Of a DNA stretch of 41,595 nt, positions 7,128 through 16,226 are shown piece by piece. The notes under the pieces were generated by a model. The model saw only the letters and a list, made by a program, of their open reading frames with translations. It was not told where the DNA came from and searched no databases. This DNA comes from a virus. The position numbers and the translations under genes were made by a program. The stretch covers positions 1-41,595 of the IMG/VR virus record IMGVR_UViG_3300045970_001354; one strand, written 5' to 3'. How positions within the stretch are numbered: position 1 is the stretch's first letter; every line of letters starts with the position of its first letter.

Positions 7128-10100
7128 TCAAGGTGTATCAATATCGCCTCTTATCAAGACCTGGAAGCTGTCCGAAGCTGCGCTGGACGGTCCCTGCTGA
7201 ATGGTCCGCGCAATCCATACCGGATAGAGCGCGCCGATGGTGTTGAATCGCAGCACATTCCCAGCGGCCCAGCCTGATCCCCATCCCGTTGCAGGAATCG
7301 AGAAGTACGGCGCGCCGGCTGCAGTATTACTCGGTGCGCAGTCGGACGACACGTTGCCGGTGGCAATCACGCCCACATGCTCACCGATGACGTTGAACGC
7401 AGTGGTGTTGGTAAATTGGATAACCCAGCGTTCCGTGATTGCCCCAGCGTTGGTCACGACGATCGGCGCAAGCACATCGTTAAATGTTGCGGTCGCAGCG
7501 GACCCGGACAGCGTGTCGAGCCAAGTCGATGCCCAGGTCGCCTGATCGAAGAGACTCGATACCCGTGCATGCATGTCACCGATGATCAGTGCCGAGCTGG
7601 CGTAAGACCCGAGCGGGAAGTCGTGCGTGAGTTGACGAGTCAACGACAGGTCACCGCTGATCTGCGCATCGGATACCAGTGCCATATCCTCGATGCGATG
7701 ACTGATCACGACAGGTTGACTGTAGCCAGCCACGGATGAGAACGTCACCGTGCCGGCGTCGAGGTTGACCGTGTACCCTGCGGTGATGACGACACCGTCA
7801 TTGCCAGTGACCGTGAGCCTGGATAACCGAGTGCGACCTACATCGACCGTCTGCCCGTTCGATACAGTCTGTGAGGCGCGCACAGTCGTGTGATGCACGA
7901 CCACTACCCCGCCACTACGGAAGATCGGCACACGCCCGTCTGACGGCAACCGGACAGGGTCCAGGCCGATGATCGACGCATCCAGTGGCATGGACGATAC
8001 CACCACGGCGTTGTATTTGATCGTGGCAGGGAAGACTTCCACTGGCTTCCAAATGTTGCCACTGACGATGTTTCTGGCGTCGTACCACCACTTCGATTCA
8101 TTGCCCGCCGCTGTGACCATCTCGCCGAAGCTGACATAAACGACGCCGGTCACGTAATCTACAACGCCCTTCATCTTCGTTCCTGCGATCGTGCCGCCTG
8201 TGTTCGATGTCCCGGTAATCAGATCCCCGTCGAGCGATGTGGCTTGCACATATACGCTAGACACGCGAATCGGTGCGCCGGCGGTTCTGAATGCGGCAGT
8301 CGTTGCGGATCGTCCGCCAAGCGAGCCAAGGCAGGACTTGACGGTGATGGTTGGACTTGTCGGCCATGTCGTGAGCGAAATCCGGCTCGTCGAATAGTCA
8401 ATGACACCAACGTCTGTTCCGCTGCCGGTGATATAGCTCGTATTCCTGTACAGTACCCCGCTGCGATCGATATAGATGTCCGTACCAATTACGAAGATGA
8501 CGCCATTCGGCAGGATCGCTTCGTAAGAATTCGGCACCAGATCACAGACAAGATTCGGGCTGAATGTTTCATCCGCGGCGGTCGTTGTGCCGACGCTTCC
8601 GGCTGCCTGATACGAGACTGTTACCGCAACGTCGAAAGCCGCAGCGAACTGGCAGGAAATGACGCTTTGCCCGTTGTAGGCATAGGTGTATGTCGGATCG
8701 ATCCCCGTCGGCGGCGTCGAGGTCCAGTCTCCCACCGGATAGTTGATTGAGGTATCCGGCAGAAAGTTAATGATCCCGGTCGAATAATTTACCGTACCGA
8801 CCGTCGTTCCGTCTGCCTTTTTGAGACTGCCCGCACCATCATCTGTCACTGTGACTGTAGTGGTAATAACCCGGCCGGGTGCAACACCAGCCCCGTATGA
8901 CACCATGTAGACCGGCCACGATACCTTGACCGTCTTCTGAATAGGGTTTGCCGTGAGCCCGACCGACAGGGTCAGATCGCCGCCTCTGACGATGCTGGTG
9001 AACGTCTCGGTACTGGTCGCCGGTACGCCCGTTGTCGTGCCATGCTCGTACAGGACTTCGATTGGCGTTCCCTGATCGTGCACATCATTGATGACGATGA
9101 CACCGGTCAGATAATTGATGGTTCCCGTCACGCCGTCGCCGGACAGCACGCCCGTTCCTGAATCGGTTAGCGTTTTGGATACACCGCCCTTGGTCAGATG
9201 CACAGTCAGGCTTGATCGAGTAGCAGATCCTTGCGCAAGCGTGAACGTCGAAAAGAATCCGCTTGCCCCAGTCGTATGCACGGCGGTATCGACTTGCGAC
9301 CCCCAGGACAGCATAACTGCGCTTCCCACATCTGGCAGAGCGCCAAGCGTCACCACGGAAGAGCCGGTTATGTAGCTGATCGTCCCGGTTCCATCTGCAG
9401 TCGAGTACCCAGTAAGAACGCCAGCGCCATTGTCGGTCAACGTGTACCACGTACCCATTGCCAGAAAACTTACCGTGAGCGTGCCAGGCGCAGGGATAGG
9501 ACTCAAGGTTTTGACATACACCTGCCCGCGCGTTGCAAGCGTGATCGGGATGGATGATGTGAATGCCGACTGAGAAACCCGCGTCCCTGGCGTGTAGGCA
9601 ATCGTCGGAAGTGTCCCGGACCATGCGGTTGTCTGCGTCAGATCCGGTGTAATCACGCCGTTGGCATAGTCAATCGTCCCGACAATGCTGCCGCTAGCGA
9701 GTACGATATTACCCGCGCCGTCATCTGTCTTTGGCCAATAGTCCGTTGTTGCTCCGTTGGAAAACGTGACCGAACGAGGCGTGATTCCACCGCGCAGGTA
9801 GAGCGTCTTGATCGCCGATCCCCATACGGTATTTGGCTCGGTAATCGCTGGTCCTGATGCGATGACTTGCACGGCACCGGGGATTTCACCCAGCGCAATC
9901 GGTGTTTCAATCGTGGAGCTGGGAACGAGGTTGGTATAAATGCTGCTGGCCTTGACAGTCAGCGCGCCAGTTGTTGCGGCCTCTGCCAATGCGGAAATTC
10001 CGTAGTACGTCGAGGCATCTGCCACGCTTGTTCTGCGTACCTTGGCTGATCCAGACAAATTTGCTTCACTGAGGATGCGCATCGGCTCCAGGCCGGTATA

Positions 10101-10712
10101 TGTCGCCGTCAGTGCCGATGAGATTCCTAGCGTGATGACGCGATATTCAAATGTTCCTTTTTCATCCTCGAATGTCGCTACGATACTATCGACTGTTGTG
10201 ATGCGGACGAATTGCTGTGCCACAACTGTTACTGTGATTCCGGATTGTGTTTCCAGAGAAAGCGCCAATACGTCGCCAATCTGAGGCAATGCCAACTCCT
10301 GGCGTTGATACACCACGATGGCGCGCTGCCCGATGTTCTGTGTTCCATACAGGATCATGTTGGACAGTGGTCCGGCAATGACATACGACTCCAGACGGTT
10401 CTGTGCGTCCGACCTGTGATCGAACCCGCTACCTGTGCTGAACAGCGCGCACGACACGCGCGGATCGGCGGGAGGTTGCGCGACGATGACATTGGCGCCG
10501 TAGTACCCGTCTGTATCAGGCGTCGCAACGGACACGAAAGTTTTGCGCAGGTTGACGCGGCCGTATGCTCGATCTAGTTCCGAGATATCTGGAAAGATGG
10601 CATTGCTGGACCCGTCCGCGATCGCGGTACCGGTTGCGCGGCCGCCGCCTTCCGTGACATCGTCCATAGTTGCTGATTTCAGCAGTTTGATATTGGATTC
10701 TAGGATGCTCAA
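7128..10712 (-). CDS. Very large repeat-containing tail protein (1194 aa)
   Basis: Starts at TTG with a good GGAG site 9 nt upstream; the first in-frame ATG is at residue 16. The central half (residues about 325-865) has six imperfect copies, roughly 75-125 residues apart, of a motif TDDGAG.L...G..VGTIDYxTGVI, probably beta-sandwich or beta-solenoid repeats. The N-terminal 300 residues and C-terminal 250 residues are non-repetitive. It is the first large gene after the tape measure and its 133-residue companion, where siphophage-like transposable phages encode tail-tip proteins. No catalytic motif is seen. Confidence 0.75.
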   Translation of the reverse strand: MSILESNIKLLKSATMDDVTEGGGRATGTAIADGSSNAIFPDISELDRAYGRVNLRKTFVSVATPDTDGYYGANVIVAQPPADPRVSCALFSTGSGFDHRSDAQNRLESYVIAGPLSNMILYGTQNIGQRAIVVYQRQELALPQIGDVLALSLETQSGITVTVVAQQFVRITTVDSIVATFEDEKGTFEYRVITLGISSALTATYTGLEPMRILSEANLSGSAKVRRTSVADASTYYGISALAEAATTGALTVKASSIYTNLVPSSTIETPIALGEIPGAVQVIASGPAITEPNTVWGSAIKTLYLRGGITPRSVTFSNGATTDYWPKTDDGAGNIVLASGSIVGTIDYANGVITPDLTQTTAWSGTLPTIAYTPGTRVSQSAFTSSIPITLATRGQVYVKTLSPIPAPGTLTVSFLAMGTWYTLTDNGAGVLTGYSTADGTGTISYITGSSVVTLGALPDVGSAVMLSWGSQVDTAVHTTGASGFFSTFTLAQGSATRSSLTVHLTKGGVSKTLTDSGTGVLSGDGVTGTINYLTGVIVINDVHDQGTPIEVLYEHGTTTGVPATSTETFTSIVRGGDLTLSVGLTANPIQKTVKVSWPVYMVSYGAGVAPGRVITTTVTVTDDGAGSLKKADGTTVGTVNYSTGIINFLPDTSINYPVGDWTSTPPTGIDPTYTYAYNGQSVISCQFAAAFDVAVTVSYQAAGSVGTTTAADETFSPNLVCDLVPNSYEAILPNGVIFVIGTDIYIDRSGVLYRNTSYITGSGTDVGVIDYSTSRISLTTWPTSPTITVKSCLGSLGGRSATTAAFRTAGAPIRVSSVYVQATSLDGDLITGTSNTGGTIAGTKMKGVVDYVTGVVYVSFGEMVTAAGNESKWWYDARNIVSGNIWKPVEVFPATIKYNAVVVSSMPLDASIIGLDPVRLPSDGRVPIFRSGGVVVVHHTTVRASQTVSNGQTVDVGRTRLSRLTVTGNDGVVITAGYTVNLDAGTVTFSSVAGYSQPVVISHRIEDMALVSDAQISGDLSLTRQLTHDFPLGSYASSALIIGDMHARVSSLFDQATWASTWLDTLSGSAATATFNDVLAPIVVTNAGAITERWVIQFTNTTAFNVIGEHVGVIATGNVSSDCAPSNTAAGAPYFSIPATGWGSGWAAGNVLRFNTIGALYPVWIARTIQQGPSSAASDSFQVLIRGDIDTP

Positions 10713-10715
10713 TGG

Positions 10716-11117
10716 TTAAATCTCCATAAATTTGAGAGTGACTTGCCAATAGTCGTCGGCGTCGTAGGTCGGGAAGCCCCGCACCGGCTTGGACTCGATT
10801 GGCGAGTTTTCCGAATGGCGAAACACCACGTTATAAGTGCGCGCGTCATCAAGCGTGAGCAAGAACTGCTGGCCAGGCGTATTCGACCAGGCGTGCAGTG
10901 TGTCGACTGTCGAGCGCGGGTGCCAGGCCATGCCGGCGTCGGGTGCGCTTAACGTGATCGGCCGTCCCGCCTGCCGGGTCGCGGTATCGATAATTAACGC
11001 GCCGGTCAGGCTGTACGCCGAGGTGGCCGTCACCGCCGACCAGGCGTGCTCGTCGGTCCACAGCAAGTCATGCGACAGCGCGAGATCTTGCGCTAGCGTT
11101 AAATGTCTCAAAATCAT
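10716..11117 (-). CDS. Distal-tail-type protein following the tape measure
   Basis: 133 residues; ATGA overlap with the tape-measure stop, so translationally coupled. The sequence (LSHDLLWTDEHAWSAVTATS; GALIIDTATRQAGRPITL; W.VTLKFMEI) is strongly beta and lacks enzyme motifs. Genes in this slot in long-tailed phages encode distal tail or tail-completion proteins. Function is inferred from position and composition. Confidence 0.75.
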   Translation of the reverse strand: MILRHLTLAQDLALSHDLLWTDEHAWSAVTATSAYSLTGALIIDTATRQAGRPITLSAPDAGMAWHPRSTVDTLHAWSNTPGQQFLLTLDDARTYNVVFRHSENSPIESKPVRGFPTYDADDYWQVTLKFMEI

Positions 11118-14100
11118 GCCGCAACTCCTTTGGCACGTTGCAGCAAGGCCAGCAGCGGTTCGACGTTGACCGCGTCGACCGTGACCGGGATATTGGTTCC
11201 CCGGTTATCGGTAAAGTTGACCTGCACGATCTTCGAAGGCGTTTGACTGGCGGGCGCTGCGAGGCCTGGCAGGGTGACGGTGAAGGTCTTGGCTGCGCTC
11301 ACCTGCTGCAGCAGAAGATCGGACAGAGACGGCTGCCCCGACTGATTGCGCGCATCCGACAAGGCCTTGGCGTCCGCCAGTTGCTGCGCCTTATAGTCCG
11401 CCGCCGCTTTGGCATCCGACAAGGCCTTGGCGTCCGCCAGTTGCTGCGCCTTATAGTCCGCCGCCGCTTTGGCATCCGCTGCCGCCTTATCCGCCGCAGC
11501 GTGCGCCTGGCGCGCTTCCTCGGCCTTCCTGGCGACGATCTTGGCCTTCTCCATCTCTTCCAGTTGCTTCAGGTCGGCCAGCGCCTGGCGCTGCGCTTGC
11601 TTGGCATCATTCAGAGACTCTTCAAGCCCGCCCGTGTCCACGCCGGCCGCTTTCGCGGTGGCGATCGCAATCTTGATCTTCACTTCCAGCAACTGGTATT
11701 CCAGTTGCAGATCGCGCTTGCGCGAATCGTAGCGAGACGCCGCCGCCGCTTCCTCGTTGCCGGTGGCCGTCAGCAGCTCTTCATGGATGCCACGCGCACT
11801 GTTGACAAAGGCGTGTGCGGCATCCATCGCGGCTTGCGCAACGCTCTCGGCATCGGCCCTGATAGCGCGCATCGCTTTGTCGACTTCTCCGCTCGCACTC
11901 CCCAGGAACTGCATCTGGATCGTGGCCTGCCCCACCTGCGACGCCGTCATGCCCATGGCCCCGTTGATCGCATCCTTGGACGCCTGGTATGAAGCGCTCA
12001 GCGCATCGGCCTGGTCCTTGGCTGCTTTGGTCGAGTCCGCGATCCGCTTAACCGCCTCATCGACTTTGACAAACGCATCAATCGGGCTTTTTCCCCACGT
12101 GTCGAACAACTGCTGCGCCTCGCCCCTGGCGGCCGCCATCGATGCACCGGCTTCTTCCAGCCGCTTTTGCACATACTCGACCGAAATACCCAAGGCTTCA
12201 AATCTTTGACCGGTATCATCCAGCAGCCAGCCCTGGGCGTCGTACTTCGCGGCTTTTAATACCGAATCAGTTTTCTTGGCCGCGTCCGTCAGCTTGTTTT
12301 GGGCGTCGACCTCTTGCTGTGTGATCGCGACTTGCTCTTCGGCCGTGGCCACGCTCGATTGCTGTTCGGCAACCTGCTGCTTGATCTTATCGACCACCAG
12401 TTGCTTGGCGTCGGCTTCATCCTTGGCGGCTTTGGCGGCGGCAATCAGCGCCGGGTTGTTCGGGTCGAGCGCGAGGGCTTTCTCCGCGTTTAACTGGCGC
12501 TGCTTGGCGACCAATTCATTCATCGCCGCCAGCTCTTCATCGCGCAACAGTCGCGCCAGGATTTCCTGCTGCTTTTTTAGCTCCAGTTCGGCCTTGGCGG
12601 CATCGAGCTGGGCTTTGGACAGGGCGGTGCCTTGTTTCTTATCGTTGATTTCCGCTGCGGTGACGGCCGCTTGCGCGGTCTTGACGGCCAGGGTCGCCTT
12701 GGTTACATCCAACTCGGCGGTGGAGACTTTGGCGCCTTCCTCGGCCAAGGCGACGGCTTGATCGGACAGAGCCTTGACCGCGTCCTTGGCGCCGCTGGAC
12801 TTTTCTTTGATCGAATCCAGCGCTTGCATCATCTGCGCGCCGCTGATCGTGCCTGCCGCGCCCAGCGCCTGCACCTTCTGGCGCAGCTCGTCGAAGTCGG
12901 TCTTGGTCTTGGCGGTCTTCACTTGCTTGTCGAATAGCTCGTCAAACTTCTGCGATACGAGCGACAGGCCGGACCGAAACTCATCCGCGCTGATTCGGCC
13001 CTTATTGAAGTTTTCTTGCAACGCCTCGCCAAATCCTTTCAGTCCAGGCAGGCTCTTGTCGAAGTCCAGCGCCAACTTGAAGGCGTCGTATATCTTCTGA
13101 GCCGACTGGGTTCCAGATTGTGCAATAGTGTTAAACGCAGAGAGTGCGGTCGACCCGGCCTGGTCGATGCCGGTCTTTATTTCTTCAGCCGTGATGTTCA
13201 ATAGTTTGAACGCCTGGGCCACTTCGTCGCCCTTGTTCTTCAACACCTCCAGGCTTTTATTTAACGTATCAAGCTGCTTTTGCGTCAACCCTCCTTCGTT
13301 GCCAAGCTTCTTGACTTCCGCAGTCGCCGCCGCTAAAGCCTTGGCAAATTCTTCGCCCTTCAAGCCGTCTGTTTGTTTTTTTGCCAGACTCGTTATCACC
13401 GCGTCCGCATCGGCATAAGCCTTGTTGGCCTTCGTCTGTGCCGCGATCGCTTTTGTAGCAGCGTCTTCGGCAGCCGGTGCAATTGCCTTTAGTGACTGCG
13501 CATATTTCGCAACTGCCGTATCGCCTTTGGCGAATGCTTCAAACGTCTTTTTGCCACCTTCGATCGCGGCATCCGACTGCTCGCGCAACCCGACAGCGAC
13601 TTCCTTTAGTGACTTGCTGAGAGAAGGAAAAAGAAAGGTCAGCTTGGACCATCCCTCGACGACCAACGCCGCAACACCGAGAATTACGCCGCCGACAATT
13701 TCAAACGTCGCACCCAAAATCGAGAAGCCGTCGCGTACACCGGCGATGATCAGGCCCAGCGTTTCAAATACCGTCTTTAGCAGATTGCCGCCATTGACAG
13801 CACCGAGAATCGCTGACCACCCCGCATAAGCTGCGGTTGCAAGATCATAGAACGCCACGCCGACAGCCACGAGCTGGTCAAACACGCCTTTGATGGCCGG
13901 CATGGCTTCGGCATATGCGTTAATCACCGCGACGGCGAAAACGACAACTGCGTCTACAATCGCTTTCAAAACAGGCAAGATGCCGCGCAAGCTCTCGCCA
14001 GCGAATGCCTGGTTAAATTTGTTCTTGATGTTTTCGAGTGCCGGCAGAATGGGCGCCAGCGCCTTGATGATGACCGCGCCGATCTCACCGATGAACGAAA

Positions 14101-15094
14101 AGCCGTCCCGTATCGCATCGCCAAATGCTTTCGCAGCCTGCCCGCTGGCATCAAAACCTTTAACGCTCTTTTGGAGATAGCCAAGGAAGTTGGAAACCGC
14201 GACCACCACCGCGTTATAGGCTGGCAGCAGCTTCTCACCGATCGCCAGGCTGGCTTCCGCCTGCAATCGAGACAAAGATGAAAGCTTCTTGCCGGTCGTC
14301 TCCAGTGACGCTTCGTATGCGCCGGAAAAAGCGGCACTCTTGTTTAACGTCTCGTTATAGAGCGCCTGCTGCTTTTCTTGCGTGGTGAGTGCGCCGACAG
14401 ATTTTTTTGCCTCCGTTGCGAACTTCTCTTGCGCGACTGTTTGGTCAACGATGATGCCAACGAAGCGCAAGCCCTCAACGTCGAGCTGCTGGATATTGGT
14501 AATCAGGCGGCTCAGCGTTTGAGATGAATTTTCGCCGGTCACTACCGCTAAGTCTTGCGCGGCCCGAGCCAACTTTGCGACGCCTGACGCGCCGCCAGCA
14601 GCGGTTGGTTCCAACTTGAGACCCGCCTGGATAAATTGCAGCACCGCGTTTTGCGCGGCCTCGGTCGTGATGCCTAGGTTCTTGGTTTCCTCGACATATC
14701 CGTTGAGCTGGCCTTGCGTGTACCCTGCATTCTTGCCGACCACGCCCAATGTCACACCCAGCGTCTCAACCCGCGCGGCCGTGTCGGCCGCATCCTTCAA
14801 CGACGACACCGCAGCAAACGCCACCAGGGCCACTACCGCTTGCTTTACTAAGCCAACCAGCTTGTCCACGCCGGTGCCAACCGGATCAAGCGCGGCGCTA
14901 AGCGTCTTCGACGAATCAGATGCCGACTTCGCGCCGTCCGACAGGTTCTTTAATCCGCTGCCGGCGCCACCCGCCTTGACACCGACAGCGTTGGCCTGCT
15001 GCCCGGTGCTAACCAGCTCCGCCGCCAATTGGGAGACGTTCTGTATCCCCTCTACCAGGGCGCGAATGCGGATGTCGAAGCTTGCGCCTGTCAT
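11114..15094 (-). CDS. Tail tape measure protein
   Basis: 1326 residues, the longest gene of the window, directly after the chaperone G/GT pair as in nearly all long-tailed phages. It sets tail length and is threaded through the tail tube. The sequence alternates Ala/Lys/Glu/Gln-rich coiled coil with hydrophobic stretches (about 320-490, several VVVFAVAVINAY-like segments) expected of tape measures. The C-terminal part has long Ala-Lys-rich helices with an exact 20-residue duplication (60-bp direct repeat at 11352-11471). Confidence 0.93.
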   Translation of the reverse strand: MTGASFDIRIRALVEGIQNVSQLAAELVSTGQQANAVGVKAGGAGSGLKNLSDGAKSASDSSKTLSAALDPVGTGVDKLVGLVKQAVVALVAFAAVSSLKDAADTAARVETLGVTLGVVGKNAGYTQGQLNGYVEETKNLGITTEAAQNAVLQFIQAGLKLEPTAAGGASGVAKLARAAQDLAVVTGENSSQTLSRLITNIQQLDVEGLRFVGIIVDQTVAQEKFATEAKKSVGALTTQEKQQALYNETLNKSAAFSGAYEASLETTGKKLSSLSRLQAEASLAIGEKLLPAYNAVVVAVSNFLGYLQKSVKGFDASGQAAKAFGDAIRDGFSFIGEIGAVIIKALAPILPALENIKNKFNQAFAGESLRGILPVLKAIVDAVVVFAVAVINAYAEAMPAIKGVFDQLVAVGVAFYDLATAAYAGWSAILGAVNGGNLLKTVFETLGLIIAGVRDGFSILGATFEIVGGVILGVAALVVEGWSKLTFLFPSLSKSLKEVAVGLREQSDAAIEGGKKTFEAFAKGDTAVAKYAQSLKAIAPAAEDAATKAIAAQTKANKAYADADAVITSLAKKQTDGLKGEEFAKALAAATAEVKKLGNEGGLTQKQLDTLNKSLEVLKNKGDEVAQAFKLLNITAEEIKTGIDQAGSTALSAFNTIAQSGTQSAQKIYDAFKLALDFDKSLPGLKGFGEALQENFNKGRISADEFRSGLSLVSQKFDELFDKQVKTAKTKTDFDELRQKVQALGAAGTISGAQMMQALDSIKEKSSGAKDAVKALSDQAVALAEEGAKVSTAELDVTKATLAVKTAQAAVTAAEINDKKQGTALSKAQLDAAKAELELKKQQEILARLLRDEELAAMNELVAKQRQLNAEKALALDPNNPALIAAAKAAKDEADAKQLVVDKIKQQVAEQQSSVATAEEQVAITQQEVDAQNKLTDAAKKTDSVLKAAKYDAQGWLLDDTGQRFEALGISVEYVQKRLEEAGASMAAARGEAQQLFDTWGKSPIDAFVKVDEAVKRIADSTKAAKDQADALSASYQASKDAINGAMGMTASQVGQATIQMQFLGSASGEVDKAMRAIRADAESVAQAAMDAAHAFVNSARGIHEELLTATGNEEAAAASRYDSRKRDLQLEYQLLEVKIKIAIATAKAAGVDTGGLEESLNDAKQAQRQALADLKQLEEMEKAKIVARKAEEARQAHAAADKAAADAKAAADYKAQQLADAKALSDAKAAADYKAQQLADAKALSDARNQSGQPSLSDLLLQQVSAAKTFTVTLPGLAAPASQTPSKIVQVNFTDNRGTNIPVTVDAVNVEPLLALLQRAKGVAA
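11352..11471 (-). repeat. Perfect 60-bp tandem duplication in the tape measure gene
   Basis: 11352-11411 and 11412-11471 are identical; a third copy begins at 11472 but diverges after 7 bases. It encodes two copies of a 20-residue unit containing DYKAQQLADAKALS. Perfect identity at DNA level means the duplication is recent. It adds about 20 helical residues, which by the ruler rule would lengthen the tail by roughly 3 nm. Confidence 0.92.
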
Positions 15095-15696
15095 TTAGTC
15101 CTCACACCTTTTCAGAATGCCCTCGATCGTTTCACTATCGCCACGCGCCCCCAGCATCACTGCCGACATCAACTCGGCAAACTCGCGGCTGCGCGCCTTG
15201 TCGACCGCCTTGATGAATGCCAGGAACGTGGACCATTCGTAATTCATCACGGCGTCGTATGAATGGCCGTTTTGAATCAGATTGTTGATTGAGTCTGCCC
15301 AGGTGCTTGTGCTTGCAGCTTTGCGACCAGTTCTTGCATCCCTCCGGTCAGCAGTGGCAGAACTCTTTGGATAAAAAAATCGAGGTTGACCTCCAGCAGA
15401 TCGATGAACAGCGCAATCGCATCGTCCAGTTCCAGCGCATCGACCCACTTGCGCGGTTTGCCGGACAGGGCACTCAGTAGGTTCAGGGCGTCGTCCCCGT
15501 GCGACAGGAACAAACTGGAAATGATCTCGGCAGACACATCCTTTTGCATCAGTAAGTGCGACAGAGGCTGCACGGCAGCTAGGACGGCCGGCAGCGCGCC
15601 GACCTTGATCTGGGCGATCACAATAACTTCGCCCGCGAGCGTGGTGGTCTTGCGGGTCGGGATGACGGCGTCGAGGTCGCTCTTGGGCTGGTTCAT
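15095..15696 (-). CDS. Tail assembly chaperone GT (made by -1 frameshift)
   Basis: The 0-frame gene (15277-15696) codes for a 139-residue G-like protein. A second frame, -1 relative to it, stays open from inside the gene to 15095, where TAA touches the tape-measure ATG. It reads WADSINNLIQNGHSYDAVMN and on to GILKRCED, with no start or ribosome site of its own. This is the classical G/GT layout (lambda G-T), where a small share of ribosomes slips back one base. The best slip site is GCAAAG at 15319-15324; slipping there on AAG gives a 200-residue fusion. GT would bind tape measure and tail-tube subunits. Confidence 0.75.
15277..15696 (-). CDS. Tail assembly chaperone G
   Basis: 139 residues, ATG preceded by GGAG. 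Mostly helical, with an N-terminal segment (KTTTLAGEVIVIAQIKVGAL) and a middle LELDDAIALFIDLLEVNLDF region. The start upstream at 15852 was rejected because the extension has no coding character and runs across the promoter-like element at 15792-15812. G-type chaperones coat the tape measure during tail assembly. Placement between tail tube and tape measure and the frameshift extension support the call rather than any motif. Confidence 0.75.
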   Translation of the reverse strand: MNQPKSDLDAVIPTRKTTTLAGEVIVIAQIKVGALPAVLAAVQPLSHLLMQKDVSAEIISSLFLSHGDDALNLLSALSGKPRKWVDALELDDAIALFIDLLEVNLDFFIQRVLPLLTGGMQELVAKLQAQAPGQTQSTI

Positions 15697-15778
15697 TGGC
15701 TCTCCTAATGGGCTACGTATTGGACTAATCACTGGAATAAGTCGTGCTACTGGTGAGACTCCAGTGTAAGGAGCGCGG

Positions 15779-15814
15779 CCCCGAGCAAACAGAGGAAACG
15801 TTTCAGTCAGATGT
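15779..15814 (-). promoter_or_regulatory. Late-promoter-like element, copy 1 (tail genes)
   Basis: On the minus strand the sequence reads CTGACTGAAACGTTTCCTCT. The core is a perfect 10-bp palindrome GAAACGTTTC at 15795-15804. The same element occurs twice more at 20951-20972 and 30024-30044. It lies about 100 bp before the chaperone G start, in the position of Mu's late promoter PP before tail genes. Likely bound by the Mor/C-type activator of this phage. Confidence 0.6.
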
Positions 15815-15878
15815 GCTGCGGGGATTTGGAATTGCGGAGGAAGGAAGAACATAGCGCGGACTGTGCCGCGCCACGATG

Positions 15879-16142
15879 TTACGCAGCGGCTTGTGTGAAA
15901 TCGACGTAGTACTTCTCGCCGACATTGAATTGGCCGAACAGTGCCGGGTTGGAGATGTTGATGGACAGGTCCGCGCCAGGGGAGAACTTGGCATAGGTGT
16001 TGTCCTCGTCGCTGCCGTCGTCCGGGTACTTGGACGCCGCGACAGCATGCATTTTCAGAGTCTCTTGCGACTTCGTGCCATCCGGTCCGTAAAAGTGCTC
16101 ATGGACGAAGCTAACCTGCATCTTTGCTCTCATCTTGCTCAT
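15879..16142 (-). CDS. Conserved small tail-region protein
   Basis: 87 residues; ATG preceded by AAGGAA. The sequence (MQVSFVHEHFYGPDGTKSQE; SDEDNTYAKFSPGADLSINI; NPALFGQFNVGEKYYVDFT) resembles a small conserved protein found beside the tail-tube gene in Mu-like siphophage genomes; the function of that family is not known to me. It is the last gene before late-promoter-like copy 1. It is separated from the tail-tube gene by a strong stem-loop. Confidence 0.8.
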   Translation of the reverse strand: MSKMRAKMQVSFVHEHFYGPDGTKSQETLKMHAVAASKYPDDGSDEDNTYAKFSPGADLSINISNPALFGQFNVGEKYYVDFTQAAA

Positions 16143-16169
16143 GTCATTTCCTTGGTTGTGTCGGTTTTG

Positions 16170-16195
16170 GACCTGCGCGAAGAGCCGCGCAGGTC
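16170..16195 (-). terminator. Stem-loop directly after the tail-tube gene
   Basis: GACCTGCGCG / CGCGCAGGTC, a perfect 10-bp inverted repeat with a 6-nt loop, 31 bp past the tail-tube stop. No T-run follows on the minus strand. It may act as a partial terminator or mRNA 3'-end stabiliser that lets tail-tube mRNA exceed downstream mRNA. Confidence 0.5.
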
Positions 16196-16226
16196 CGTTA
16201 CCTTGATTAATCTATCTTGCCGTGCT

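Noticed and set aside
11138-11992. Long plus-strand open frame opposite the tape measure (284 codons)
   Set aside because: It consists of Arg/Leu/Gly-rich sequence typical of the complement of Ala/Lys-rich coding DNA and has no ribosome site.
15697-15852. Upstream start for chaperone G at 15852
   Set aside because: The extension has no coding character, crosses the late-promoter-like element, and the ATG at 15696 has a proper GGAG site.
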